NCBI GenBank assembly: GCA_027314025.1
Contig: DAHVCP010000041.1
Coordinates: 1 to 47,435 of the forward strand
Reading direction: 5' to 3'
Length of the DNA: 47,435 bases
Source: Acidobacteriota bacterium
Lineage (GTDB): Bacteria; Acidobacteriota; Terriglobia; Terriglobales; SCQP01
The position numbers were made by a program, and so were the translations under genes. The number at the start of each line of letters is the position of its first letter. Position 1 is the first letter of the stretch. Positions 26,039 to 33,721 of the stretch are shown here, piece after piece. The notes beneath the pieces were generated by a model. It had not been told where the DNA came from. It did no database searches and saw only the letters and a list, made by a program, of their open reading frames with translations.

Positions 26039-26929
26039 ATGCGTCTCGGTTCGCACCGCGGCTTTCTATCGGCCGCTTTTGTCTGCTTGGCGCTGGGGTT
26101 GGGCGCCGGCGTCGCCGCGCAGCAGGCGGCGCAATCCCCACAGCACGCCGCGGGCGGGCAAGCCGCATCGCCCGATTCCGCCATGGCGCAGATGCCCAAG
26201 CATCAGCAGATCATGGGCCTGGGCAAGCTGGCGGCGGCGGCGCAGATCGCCCAGGGCAAGGAGCTGTTTGAAACCTCCTGTAGCTTCTGCCACGGCGCCG
26301 ACGCCCGCGGCGGCATCGGTCCCGATCTCTTGGAATCGCCGGTCGTTCTGGACGACGTGAACGGCAACAAAATCAGCAAGATCGTCGGCAAGGGCTTTCC
26401 GCCGCACATGCCCTCGTTCCAGTTCAATGCGAAGCAGGTGCGGGCGCTGGCCGCGTTTCTGCACAGCCGCGTGCTGGAAGTCGCCAACCTGGCGCATGGC
26501 CAGTACAAGCTGCCCTTCACCGTCACCGGCAACGCCGCCGCGGGTGCAGCCTATTTCCAAGCCAACTGCGCCAGCTGCCATTCCGCCACCGGCGACCTGA
26601 AGGACATCGGCGGGAAATACACGCCGCTGCAGATCCAGAACATGATCCTCACCGGCTTCAACGTCCGGTCCTACTACTCCCGCAACCGGCCGAAGGAAAA
26701 CATCACCGTGACCCTGCCCTCCGGCCAAACGTTCACCGGCCGGCTGCGCTATATGGACGAGTTCAATGTCGTTTGGGTCGGTCCGCGGGGCACGGTGCAT
26801 TCCGTCCGCCGCGGTCCCGGCGTCCAGGTAGCGGTGCCCAATCCGCTGGCCGCGCACCAAAAGCTGCTGGCCAAATACACCGACGCCGATATCCACAACC
26901 TGACCGCCTACCTGGTGAGCCTGAAATGA
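26039..26929 (+). CDS. Dihaem cytochrome c
   Basis: A periplasmic electron carrier of 296 residues. After a signal peptide (residues about 8-29, ending VAA-QQ) come two c-type haem sites: CSFCH at 81-85 and CASCH at 177-181. A likely axial Met for the first haem is in PPHMPSF (about 121-127). Between the second haem and the C-terminal helix (LLAKYTDADIHNLTAYL) is an extra beta-rich stretch with PSGQTFTGRLRYMDEFNVVW. The ATG at 26039 is preferred to the TTG just upstream because GAGGTG is correctly spaced. It overlaps the PQQ dehydrogenase gene by ATGA and is surely its electron acceptor. Confidence 0.9.
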   Translation: MRLGSHRGFLSAAFVCLALGLGAGVAAQQAAQSPQHAAGGQAASPDSAMAQMPKHQQIMGLGKLAAAAQIAQGKELFETSCSFCHGADARGGIGPDLLESPVVLDDVNGNKISKIVGKGFPPHMPSFQFNAKQVRALAAFLHSRVLEVANLAHGQYKLPFTVTGNAAAGAAYFQANCASCHSATGDLKDIGGKYTPLQIQNMILTGFNVRSYYSRNRPKENITVTLPSGQTFTGRLRYMDEFNVVWVGPRGTVHSVRRGPGVQVAVPNPLAAHQKLLAKYTDADIHNLTAYLVSLK

Positions 26930-28620
26930 AAATCCCTGGCCTGCGTCCGCTCTTCTTCGCCGCCGTGCTGGCCGCCGCCGCCGTGGCCGCGGTTCCGCCC
27001 GGCAACTCGCATTCCAGCGCCGTCGCTCCGCCGGTGCTGTTGCCGCCGCAGGTGCTGCTGCAAAAAGCCGCCACCACCACCTGGCCCACCTACAACGGCG
27101 ACTACTCCGGCCGCCGCTTCAGCCCGCTGACGCAGATCAATTCCGGCAACATCCAGCGGCTGGCGATCGCCTGGATCCATCACGTCACCACCGGAACGAT
27201 GGCCAAGATGGGCGGCTTCGCCATCCACGCCGCGGTTGACTCCACCCCGCTCGAAGTGCACGGTGTCCTATATTTCACCGTGCCCGACAACGTCTACGCC
27301 GTGGACGCGCGCACCGGCCACACCATCTGGCATTTCCATTGGGTGAACCACGGCGGCCTGCTGATCGTCGGCAACCGTGGCCTGGGCATGTACGGCAACT
27401 GGCTGTACTTCATGACCCCGGACAACTATCTGGTTAGCCTCAACGCCCGCACCGGGAAAAAGCGCTGGGCGGTGGAGGTTGCCGACCCGCGGCAGGGCTA
27501 TTTCTCCAGCGTCTCGCCGCTGGTGGCGGGCGACCACGTGATCGTGGACGCCGGCGGGGACACGCTGGACCTGCGCGCCTATCTGGACTCCTACGACCCG
27601 GCCACCGGCGCCCTGCAATGGCGCTGGTACGTCACCCCCTCGACCGGCCAGCCCGGCGCCGACACCTGGCCCGACGCCAGCGCCCGCAATCATGGCGGCG
27701 GCAATCCCTGGGTGCCCGCCACCTACGACCCCAAACTCGGCCTGGTTTACGTCGGCACCGGCAATCCCAACCCCGTCTACGCGGGCCAAGGCCGCAAGGG
27801 CCGCGATCTCTACACCGGCTGCCTGGTGGCGATCCACGTCAACACCGGAAAGATGGCTTGGTACTTCCAAGGCAATGGCCATGACACGCATGATTGGGAC
27901 CAGACCGAACCGCCGGTTCTTTTCAATGCCCGCATCCATGGCCATATGGAGCCGCTGGTCGCCCAGGCCTCGCGCGACGGCTATTTCTTCGTCCTCAACC
28001 GCCGCACCGGCAAGGAAATCGTCGCGCAGCCTTTCGTACCGCTGAACTGGTCGCTGGGTCTCAACGCGCGCGGCGAGCCCATCCTGAACCCCAAGCGCAA
28101 CCCGACCACGGACGGCAACTTGGTTTCCATGACCGCCGGCGGCGCCACCAATTGGTTTCCGCCCAGCTTTGACCCGCAGACCGGGCTGTTCTATGTCAAT
28201 GGGGACCAAGGCTACAGCATCGCCTATCTGCAAAACGCGGGCAAACACGCCAGCGGCTTCGCCGGCCGCGCCATCACCTTGGTGTCGCACGGCTTTCTCA
28301 AGGCGATCAACTACAAGAACGGCAACACCGCCTGGAAATATTCTTATCCCGGCCAATGGGGCGAGGACAGCGGCATCTTGACCACCGCCGGGCACCTGCT
28401 GATCACCGGCGACAGCGTGGGCAACATGATCGCCTACGATCCCGCCGATGGCCACATCCTCTGGCATCAGCACCTGCTTTCGGCGATCTCGAACGGCCCG
28501 GAGACCTACTTGCTCGACGGCCAGCAATACATCGTGGTCGGCGCGGGCCCGTTCCTCTACGCCTTCCATCTGGTGCCCGCGGCGGCGCAGGGCAGCGCCA
28601 CGATGGCAGCGGGCAAATAG
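26926..28620 (+). CDS. PQQ-dependent alcohol/sugar dehydrogenase (quinoprotein)
   Basis: A periplasmic eight-bladed propeller enzyme of 564 residues that oxidises an alcohol or other small substrate with pyrroloquinoline quinone and passes electrons to the adjacent cytochrome. A signal peptide (about 8-24) precedes TWPTYNGDYSGRRFSPLTQI, the standard opening of the family. Propeller motifs recur, for example VYAVDARTGHTIWHFHW, LVSLNARTGKKRW, LVAIHVNTGKMAWYFQ and AYDPADGHILWHQ. HDTHDWDQTEPPVLF carries the likely catalytic Asp. The adjacent Cys-Cys disulfide of classical methanol/ethanol dehydrogenases is not present, and no cytochrome domain is fused, so it is of the simple type. Substrate unknown. 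Start fixed by the ATGA overlap. Confidence 0.9.
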   Translation: MKIPGLRPLFFAAVLAAAAVAAVPPGNSHSSAVAPPVLLPPQVLLQKAATTTWPTYNGDYSGRRFSPLTQINSGNIQRLAIAWIHHVTTGTMAKMGGFAIHAAVDSTPLEVHGVLYFTVPDNVYAVDARTGHTIWHFHWVNHGGLLIVGNRGLGMYGNWLYFMTPDNYLVSLNARTGKKRWAVEVADPRQGYFSSVSPLVAGDHVIVDAGGDTLDLRAYLDSYDPATGALQWRWYVTPSTGQPGADTWPDASARNHGGGNPWVPATYDPKLGLVYVGTGNPNPVYAGQGRKGRDLYTGCLVAIHVNTGKMAWYFQGNGHDTHDWDQTEPPVLFNARIHGHMEPLVAQASRDGYFFVLNRRTGKEIVAQPFVPLNWSLGLNARGEPILNPKRNPTTDGNLVSMTAGGATNWFPPSFDPQTGLFYVNGDQGYSIAYLQNAGKHASGFAGRAITLVSHGFLKAINYKNGNTAWKYSYPGQWGEDSGILTTAGHLLITGDSVGNMIAYDPADGHILWHQHLLSAISNGPETYLLDGQQYIVVGAGPFLYAFHLVPAAAQGSATMAAGK

Positions 28621-28973
28621 GCGCAATCGCGGTCCAACCGCCCGCGGCCCGGCGCGGAACCCCGCGTCATTGCTTGGCGCGCGTCCCGCTTGCGCGCCGG
28701 CTGGGCCGGGGACCCCAGTCCGCCCCGGCCCGGCCAGCGCCTCGCTCCACCCCAACGCGCACCGCTGCGGGTCGGGGCCCCCGGCTTTGGGGGCCGCGCC
28801 GCTTCTCTTGCCGGGGGCGGGCCGCAGCGATTGCCAGCGCGCCCGCGGCGGCGGGGAATTTCGCGGCCTTTCCGCGCCCGCTTTGCTCCCCGAGCAAAAG
28901 GCGCGGTCCCCGCGAGCGGACACGCCCGCGCGGGCCGCGCGGGCAGTGTTATCATTGCGGCGGATCTTACATC
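28621..28973. other. Intergenic region with dispersed repeat and antitoxin promoter
   Basis: About 350 bases without a gene. It holds one copy of a dispersed GC-rich repeat (28735-28800) and, near its end, TATCAT at 28950-28955, a possible -10 element for the toxin-antitoxin operon. Confidence 0.5.
28735..28800. repeat. Dispersed GC-rich repeat, copy 1
   Basis: This 66-base element recurs at 40206-40271 with only scattered differences. Shared blocks include CCACCCCAACGCGCACCGCTG-like sequence and CCCGGCTTTGGGGGCCGCGCC. Both copies lie just downstream of a plus-strand operon (after the PQQ dehydrogenase here). Internal complementarity (CCCCAACGCGC against GCGCGTTGGGG) is best in copy 2. Confidence 0.7.
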
Positions 28974-29231
28974 ATGGTGCGGACGCAGATCCAGCTCACG
29001 GAAAAGCAGGCGCGGCAATTGAAGCGTCTCGCCGGTGCTCGCGGACAATCCATGGCGCGGCTCATCCGCGCCAGCGTGGACCAGTTGCTCGCCGCATCGG
29101 AAGCCGCCGGCCAGCACGGTCCGGAGGCGCTGCGCCGGCGGGCGACGGCGGTCGTGGGCCGCTTCCATGCGCGTACGGCCGACCTCGGCGCGCAGCATGA
29201 CCGTTATCTGGCGCGGGCGTTTGGCCCGTGA
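28974..29231 (+). CDS. Ribbon-helix-helix antitoxin (VapB/CopG-like)
   Basis: An 85-residue DNA-binding antitoxin. MVRTQIQLTEKQARQLKRLA is the beta strand and first helix of a ribbon-helix-helix fold, and the following RGQSMARLIRASVDQLL the second helix; it should repress its own operon and neutralise the PIN toxin. Its stop overlaps the toxin GTG (GTGA). The frame is open much further upstream, but similarity starts at this ATG. Confidence 0.85.
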   Translation: MVRTQIQLTEKQARQLKRLAGARGQSMARLIRASVDQLLAASEAAGQHGPEALRRRATAVVGRFHARTADLGAQHDRYLARAFGP

Positions 29232-29626
29232 GTGTCTTCGTGGACACCAGCGCGGTGCTGGCTCTGCTGAACGCGGATGACGCCATGCACGCCCGGGTGG
29301 CCGCGGCCTGGCGCACCCTGGTGAGGGCGGAAGAGGAACTTGTCACCACCAGCTACGTCCTGATCGAGTGTTTCGCTCTCGCGCAGGCCCGGCTGGGGCT
29401 GGCCGCGGCCCGCGCCCTGGCCAACGAATTCGTGCCCGCCCTGGAAGTCGTTTGGGTGGATGAGGCGCTGCATCGCGCCGCGCTGGGCGCCTGGCTGATC
29501 TCCGGCCGGCGGGATCTTAGCCTGGTGGACTGCGTCAGCTTCGAGGTCATGCGCCGCCGCAGCGTGCCGCGCGTTCTCACGCTGGATCGCCACTTTGGCC
29601 GGCAAGGATTCGCGGCGGTGCCCTAG
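29228..29626 (+). CDS. PIN-domain toxin (VapC-like ribonuclease)
   Basis: A 132-residue ribonuclease toxin. The acidic pocket is complete: Asp6 in VFVDTSAVLALL, Glu47 in LIECFAL, Asp96 and Asp101 around RRDLSLVDCVSF, and Asp120 in VLTLDRHF. It starts with GTG overlapping the antitoxin stop, and is expected to be coupled to it. The end overlaps the last bases of the convergent fucose-isomerase-like gene by four bases. Confidence 0.88.
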   Translation: MSVFVDTSAVLALLNADDAMHARVAAAWRTLVRAEEELVTTSYVLIECFALAQARLGLAAARALANEFVPALEVVWVDEALHRAALGAWLISGRRDLSLVDCVSFEVMRRRSVPRVLTLDRHFGRQGFAAVP

Positions 29627-31272
29627 CCGCGAACCGGCGCCGATTCCCCGGCCGCGCCGGACCAGGCGGCGGCCGAAACGCCGCAGAGGTGCACGCGAAC
29701 GCCGAGAGCCGCGAGCATGGCGGCCTTCACGGCCAGCGCCTCGCCGGCGCGCTCCGCCGGGACATAAACGATATTGACGTGGTTGGCGCGGTGGCGGGCC
29801 ATGAAGCCGTCGCGCGAAACGCCGTCGAAGACGGCGTTGACCAGCGGCCACTGCGGCGTGGTGTTGCGCCAGCGCCGCGCGATCTCCGCCTCCGGCAGCT
29901 CCACCACCGTGCCCAGACCGATGTCGGCGTGCAGCGCGCCGCCGGCGACGAACACGCGGCTCCAGACAATGCTTCCCGGGCGGCCGACGCCCTTCAGCGA
30001 ACCGCCGCCCAAGGGAAAATACATCGCCGGCTGCCGTTCACTGACCGCGCCGGCGTAGCCGCCGCGCAAATGGTTGGGGGGCGCGGCGCCGGAGATTTGC
30101 AGCACCCAGACGAAGCCTTCCCCGCCCTGGTAGGCGCAGCGCTCTCCCCAGCGGACATCGTGCAAGGTGGTGGTCGGGTCCAGGCCTAGCGCCCGCCAGC
30201 AGCGATGGGTGATCAGCGCGTCCACGCCCGCGCCTTCGTCCACCTCATTGCAGTGCGGCAGCGGCTGGCCGGCGTAGAGTTCAGTACCGCCATCCTCGCC
30301 CCGCACCGGCGGACGGTCGGCGTTGTTCAGCAGCCCCTCGGCGAGATCCGAGGCCGGAACCAGGTCCTTCAACCCCTGCTGATACTGGATGCCGATGGCG
30401 TCGCAGCCGAACTCGGCCGCCGTGCGTAGCGCGGCGATATACATCTTGCACTGCTGGTGGATTTGCCCGTCGGTGAGGTCCGCGGCCTCGTCGCCGCCGG
30501 TGCGGAATTGCAGCCCTCGCCGGTCCAGCCACGCCCGCACCGCCTGCGCCTCGGCATCCGGAATGGTCCGCATCCTCGCCACCAAGGCGGATTGGCTCAG
30601 CCGCTCCTTGTACACGCCGAGCGGATTCAGCAGCTCGTCATCAATGATGGCGTTGTACATTCCCATGCAGCCCTCGTCGAAGACGCCGAGGATCGCCTTG
30701 CGACGCCGCAGCTCTGACGCCAGCTCCTCGCCCCGCCGCCGCGCCTCCGCCGGCAGGGCTGCGGCGTCGAGGGTCTGGACGTGCGACAGATCGTGCGTGA
30801 CCCGCCCGTCCCGAATCCATTCCCGCAGCCCGCGCAAGAACCATGCGTCGCGGAAGTCCTCGCTCCACAGCGTGCTGTAGGAAACGCCCGCCTTGACCAG
30901 CGAGCCGTTCAGGTTCAGCAGCCCGACCAGCCCCGGCCACTGCCCGGACCAATTGGCCACGGTCAGGATGGGCCCATTGTGACCGCGCAGGCCGGGCAGC
31001 ACATGGTGCGTGTACTGCCATGCGGCGGTGGCGCAGACCAACGGCGTTTCCGGCGGAATGGCGGCGAAGACATCCATCCCCATCCGCTGGCTGGAGATGA
31101 AGCCATGGCCCGCCGCCGCATCCACGGGAAAGGCGCGCCGCAGGGCAACGCCCTCGGCCTGGAAGCACGCCGTCAACTGGCGCTCCAACTGCTCCTGCGC
31201 CGGCCAACATGTTTGGTTCGCCGCCAACCGCAGATCGCCGCTTGTTACCAGCACCGCCTCGCGTATCGCCAT
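29623..31272 (-). CDS. L-fucose/L-arabinose isomerase family protein
   Basis: A 549-residue cytoplasmic protein of the fucose-isomerase fold, which interconverts aldose and ketose sugars with a divalent metal. Visible hallmarks are ATAAWQYTHHVLPGLRGHNGPIL, seen here in parts as CATAAWQYTHH and NWSGQWPGLVGLLN, the FDEGCMGMYNAIIDDE stretch holding acidic metal ligands, and GCDAIGIQYQQGL. The C-terminal third (about 430-549) is more divergent. Together with the glycerate kinase about 2.4 kb away it may once have formed a sugar-acid catabolic cluster, now separated by the reverse transcriptase. Exact substrate unknown. Confidence 0.78.
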   Translation of the reverse strand: MAIREAVLVTSGDLRLAANQTCWPAQEQLERQLTACFQAEGVALRRAFPVDAAAGHGFISSQRMGMDVFAAIPPETPLVCATAAWQYTHHVLPGLRGHNGPILTVANWSGQWPGLVGLLNLNGSLVKAGVSYSTLWSEDFRDAWFLRGLREWIRDGRVTHDLSHVQTLDAAALPAEARRRGEELASELRRRKAILGVFDEGCMGMYNAIIDDELLNPLGVYKERLSQSALVARMRTIPDAEAQAVRAWLDRRGLQFRTGGDEAADLTDGQIHQQCKMYIAALRTAAEFGCDAIGIQYQQGLKDLVPASDLAEGLLNNADRPPVRGEDGGTELYAGQPLPHCNEVDEGAGVDALITHRCWRALGLDPTTTLHDVRWGERCAYQGGEGFVWVLQISGAAPPNHLRGGYAGAVSERQPAMYFPLGGGSLKGVGRPGSIVWSRVFVAGGALHADIGLGTVVELPEAEIARRWRNTTPQWPLVNAVFDGVSRDGFMARHRANHVNIVYVPAERAGEALAVKAAMLAALGVRVHLCGVSAAAWSGAAGESAPVRG

Positions 31273-31370
31273 GCGCCTCTCCCGTTGCCCCTGCCCGCGC
31301 CGCCAGCCGCAACATCACGCCGGCGCCGCGCCAAAGCTTTAGGATAGGCCGCTCAGGCCAGCATTCGGGC

Positions 31371-31493
31371 CCGCGTTTCAATACGAACGCGGTGCGGCGC
31401 CCGGGCGCTCCAGACGGCCGCCGGTTCCGCTGCCGCGCACCTCGGCGCCCCACGTGAACAGGGGCGCAGCGCCAGGCCGCGGACCTGCCGGCC
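31371..31493 (+). ncRNA. Candidate structured RNA upstream of the reverse transcriptase
   Basis: Three short hairpins lie in a row within 170 bases of the reverse-transcriptase start: CCGCGTT (31371-31377) with AACGCGG (31386-31392), loop 8; GCGCCCC (31445-31451) with GGGGCGC (31461-31467), loop 9; and GGCCG (31475-31479) with CGGCC (31489-31493), loop 9. Several defence-associated reverse transcriptases use a neighbouring non-coding RNA as template. GC-rich DNA forms stems easily by chance, so this is a candidate only; the strand is assumed. Confidence 0.25.
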
Positions 31494-31539
31494 GGGAGGG
31501 ATGGGTGGGGACGATCCAGTGCGGCGATAATGGGCAGCG

Positions 31540-32553
31540 ATGGCGCTGCCGCAGGCGTTCCTCTCGCACCGGAACTTTGACCTCGCGCTGGAGCGGGTGC
31601 TGCGCGGGAGCAACCCCGATTACAAGCGGCACTACCGGCACCTCTGGCCCAGCTTCGCCCTAGCTAGGCGCCAGAACCTAAACGACCTGATTGCGGAGGT
31701 AAGGCGCGGAACGTACAAACCGGCCAAACCCAGGGTCATCTGCCAACCCAAGAAAAGCGGCGTGCTGCGCCCGATCACGCTCCTGTCGCTGGCGGACCAG
31801 GTCGTCTATCAAGCGATTGCAAACCGGGTGGCGGTCGCATTCGAAGCCGATCAGGCCGCGCTCGTGGCGCGCGGGAGGTGCTTCGGAAACGTGTTCGCTG
31901 GGGCTGGCAGCGAGTACTTCTACCGATCATGGAAAACCGCCTACCGGAGGTACGAGGCCGCAATACGGGCGGCATACAGGGCTGGCGCGCACGTCGTGGG
32001 GGAGTTCGACGTGGTAGCGTTCTACGAACTCATCGACCACAACGTCCTGCTCGCGCGCCTCCAGCGCAAGGTGAACGCCGAAATCCTTAACCTCCTCAGG
32101 CGGTGCCTCGTTGCCTGGGCCAGCGAGGACGGGGGCGCCAGCGTGGGTCACGGCGTCCCCCAGGGCCCCGAGGCCTCGGGCTTCCTCGCGGAGTGCCTCC
32201 TGCTCGGGCTCTGGACGGCGGCTCCTACCGGGGGGCGGCATACATCCGTTACGTGGACGACGTGCGCCTCCTCGGGCGGACCACCGCAGCCGTGCGGCGG
32301 GCAATCCTCCAGCTCGATCTGGCCGTTAAAAGGCTCGGACTCGTCCCGCAGGCGCAGAAGGTGCGTTGCTGGCGGGCCAGGGCCGCAAACGAGATTCTCA
32401 GGGCCGTCCCGAGCGGGCTGGTCTCCGCAACAACTGCGCCCGGGCGGCTGCCCACCGCGGCCGGCCAGCGTGCCCTCCTGGTCGCGTTCCGGCGCTGCCT
32501 GGTCGGCCGCGCGCCCGGGACGGAGGTGCGCGAGGGCGAGGAGGCTGTGCTGA
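31540..32553 (+). CDS. Reverse transcriptase, N-terminal part (UG/Abi-like), frameshifted
   Basis: First half of one broken gene. Residues about 1-60 (FLSHRNFDLALERVLRGSN, DYKRHYRHLW) and LRPITLLSLADQVVYQAIAN (77-96) match the fingers of RNA-directed DNA polymerases of the unknown-group/Abi type known from antiviral DRT systems. GRCFGNVFAG, FYRSWKTAYRRYE and GEFDVVAFYELIDH (154-167) follow, the last with the first catalytic Asp. GHGVPQGPEASGFLAECLLLGL (203-224) is motif B. From 32212 this frame turns into unrelated sequence (WTAAPTGG...), while the continuing gene is one base back. Arg codons AGG and Leu CTC are used more than in neighbours. Start ATG 31540 has no close ribosome-binding site; an in-frame GTG upstream is followed by a stop. 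Confidence 0.75.
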   Translation: MALPQAFLSHRNFDLALERVLRGSNPDYKRHYRHLWPSFALARRQNLNDLIAEVRRGTYKPAKPRVICQPKKSGVLRPITLLSLADQVVYQAIANRVAVAFEADQAALVARGRCFGNVFAGAGSEYFYRSWKTAYRRYEAAIRAAYRAGAHVVGEFDVVAFYELIDHNVLLARLQRKVNAEILNLLRRCLVAWASEDGGASVGHGVPQGPEASGFLAECLLLGLWTAAPTGGRHTSVTWTTCASSGGPPQPCGGQSSSSIWPLKGSDSSRRRRRCVAGGPGPQTRFSGPSRAGWSPQQLRPGGCPPRPASVPSWSRSGAAWSAARPGRRCARARRLC

Positions 32554-33644
32554 GGTTCGCGCTTTGGCGCCTCGGGGCCCGCAGAGACGTTCTCCGCAGG
32601 ATAGAGCCCCTCCTCGTCTCGCGCCCCGACCTTTCCCCGGCACTCGCTGGGTTTATTTCTCGGTTCGGCCGGGTGCCGCACGCCGCCGAAGCCCTGGCCC
32701 GGGCCCTCCGGCAGGATCCGGTTTACGACGCCTCGGCGGCGGACTACATCTCCGCGCTCGCCCGGTGCGCCCCGCCCGGCCGTTTCGCGGCGCTGCGGCG
32801 GCGCGCCGCAGCGACCGCGGGTCGATCCGTCGAGAGGGGCGTCGCGCTGCGGGCCGCCGCCCTCTCCTTCAGGGTCCGCGGGGCACGCGCGGGCCGGGCG
32901 TCCCAACTGATAAGGGAGGAGCATGACCCGTTCGTACGGGGGTTCGCGCTCTCAGCGGCGGTCGACGGCCTCGACCCCGGCAAGCCGCTGGCGCGGCCGC
33001 TAGAGGCACTCCTCCTGGGCGAAATGAGGTCCGACGACGCGGACGAGGCGCGCCTCGCCGCCAGCCTCCTCCTCCGGTGGTGGGCTGGTGGCCCGCCAAT
33101 GCCGAGGCCAGGGTCCGCCGGTATCAACAGGAGCGCGCGCGCTCTGATGGCCGGGCTCGGCCTCCAGCGGCGCGCCCCGGCACGGCGGACCGTGCTCGAC
33201 CAGTTCTTCCGCGACCGCAATGGAATCCTGACGAGCATCTCCTGGCGCAAGGCCCTCGGCAGGGACCTGATTGAGGCCGAGCGACGGTGCCTGCGGGTCC
33301 AAGAACTCGCCACCGGCGACCCCACCGCCCGCATAATGATCCTGGACACGTTCAACGAGTTTCTCCTCCAATCCTTCTCGCGGCGGCACCCTGGCCTGGC
33401 AGCGGCCTTTAACGCGGCGGCGGGGGGAGGACCGCACCCCGACTTCGGGAACTGGCTGCGCAACGCGAGGGTGGCATCTGTGCTCCCGAAGGCGTCCGCG
33501 TGGATGCTCCGGGTGCACGAGGCCCGGAGGGATTGTGACCTGAGCCACGCGAGGAAGCGGAAAACGGGGGTTCCCACTCGCCCCGTCAGCCACAGCCGCT
33601 GCGCGTCGCTGCACAGGGGCGCCGGAGCCGCCTGGAAATTATAA
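32103..33644 (+). CDS. Reverse transcriptase, YVDD catalytic part plus helical C-terminal region
   Basis: Second half of the same gene; coding-like sequence begins at 32211, and the codons from the first ATG (32103) to there are shadow. AAYIRYVDDVRLLGRT supplies motif C with the two catalytic Asp residues; LKRLGLVPQAQKVR follows as the later palm motif. Without the frame change the full protein would be about 700 residues. The last 400 are Ala/Leu/Arg-rich and predicted almost wholly helical (for example RVPHAAEALARALRQDP, ARLAASLLLRWWAG), resembling the HEAT-like helical repeats attached to UG/Abi reverse transcriptases. No maturase or endonuclease domain is present, so a group II intron protein is unlikely. 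This frame has no stop for 1.4 kb, so the break is recent, an assembly error, or recoded. Confidence 0.72.
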   Translation: MPRCLGQRGRGRQRGSRRPPGPRGLGLPRGVPPARALDGGSYRGAAYIRYVDDVRLLGRTTAAVRRAILQLDLAVKRLGLVPQAQKVRCWRARAANEILRAVPSGLVSATTAPGRLPTAAGQRALLVAFRRCLVGRAPGTEVREGEEAVLRFALWRLGARRDVLRRIEPLLVSRPDLSPALAGFISRFGRVPHAAEALARALRQDPVYDASAADYISALARCAPPGRFAALRRRAAATAGRSVERGVALRAAALSFRVRGARAGRASQLIREEHDPFVRGFALSAAVDGLDPGKPLARPLEALLLGEMRSDDADEARLAASLLLRWWAGGPPMPRPGSAGINRSARALMAGLGLQRRAPARRTVLDQFFRDRNGILTSISWRKALGRDLIEAERRCLRVQELATGDPTARIMILDTFNEFLLQSFSRRHPGLAAAFNAAAGGGPHPDFGNWLRNARVASVLPKASAWMLRVHEARRDCDLSHARKRKTGVPTRPVSHSRCASLHRGAGAAWKL

Positions 33645-33721
33645 AACTGTGGCCGTAGTTTCCGTGCGGCGCGGCCCCGCGTGAAGCGTCGCCAGCGACG
33701 GCCCGGCTCCCAGGACCCCGC

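Noticed and set aside
32227-32238. Six-G run as a programmed -1 slippery site in the reverse transcriptase
   Set aside because: In the reading frame the heptamer would be C GGG GGG, which does not fit X XXY YYZ, and protein similarity already switches frame before this run.
31540-33644. Group II intron or retron origin of the reverse transcriptase
   Set aside because: No maturase or endonuclease domain, no intron domain V-like sequence nearby, and the C-terminus is a long helical region instead.
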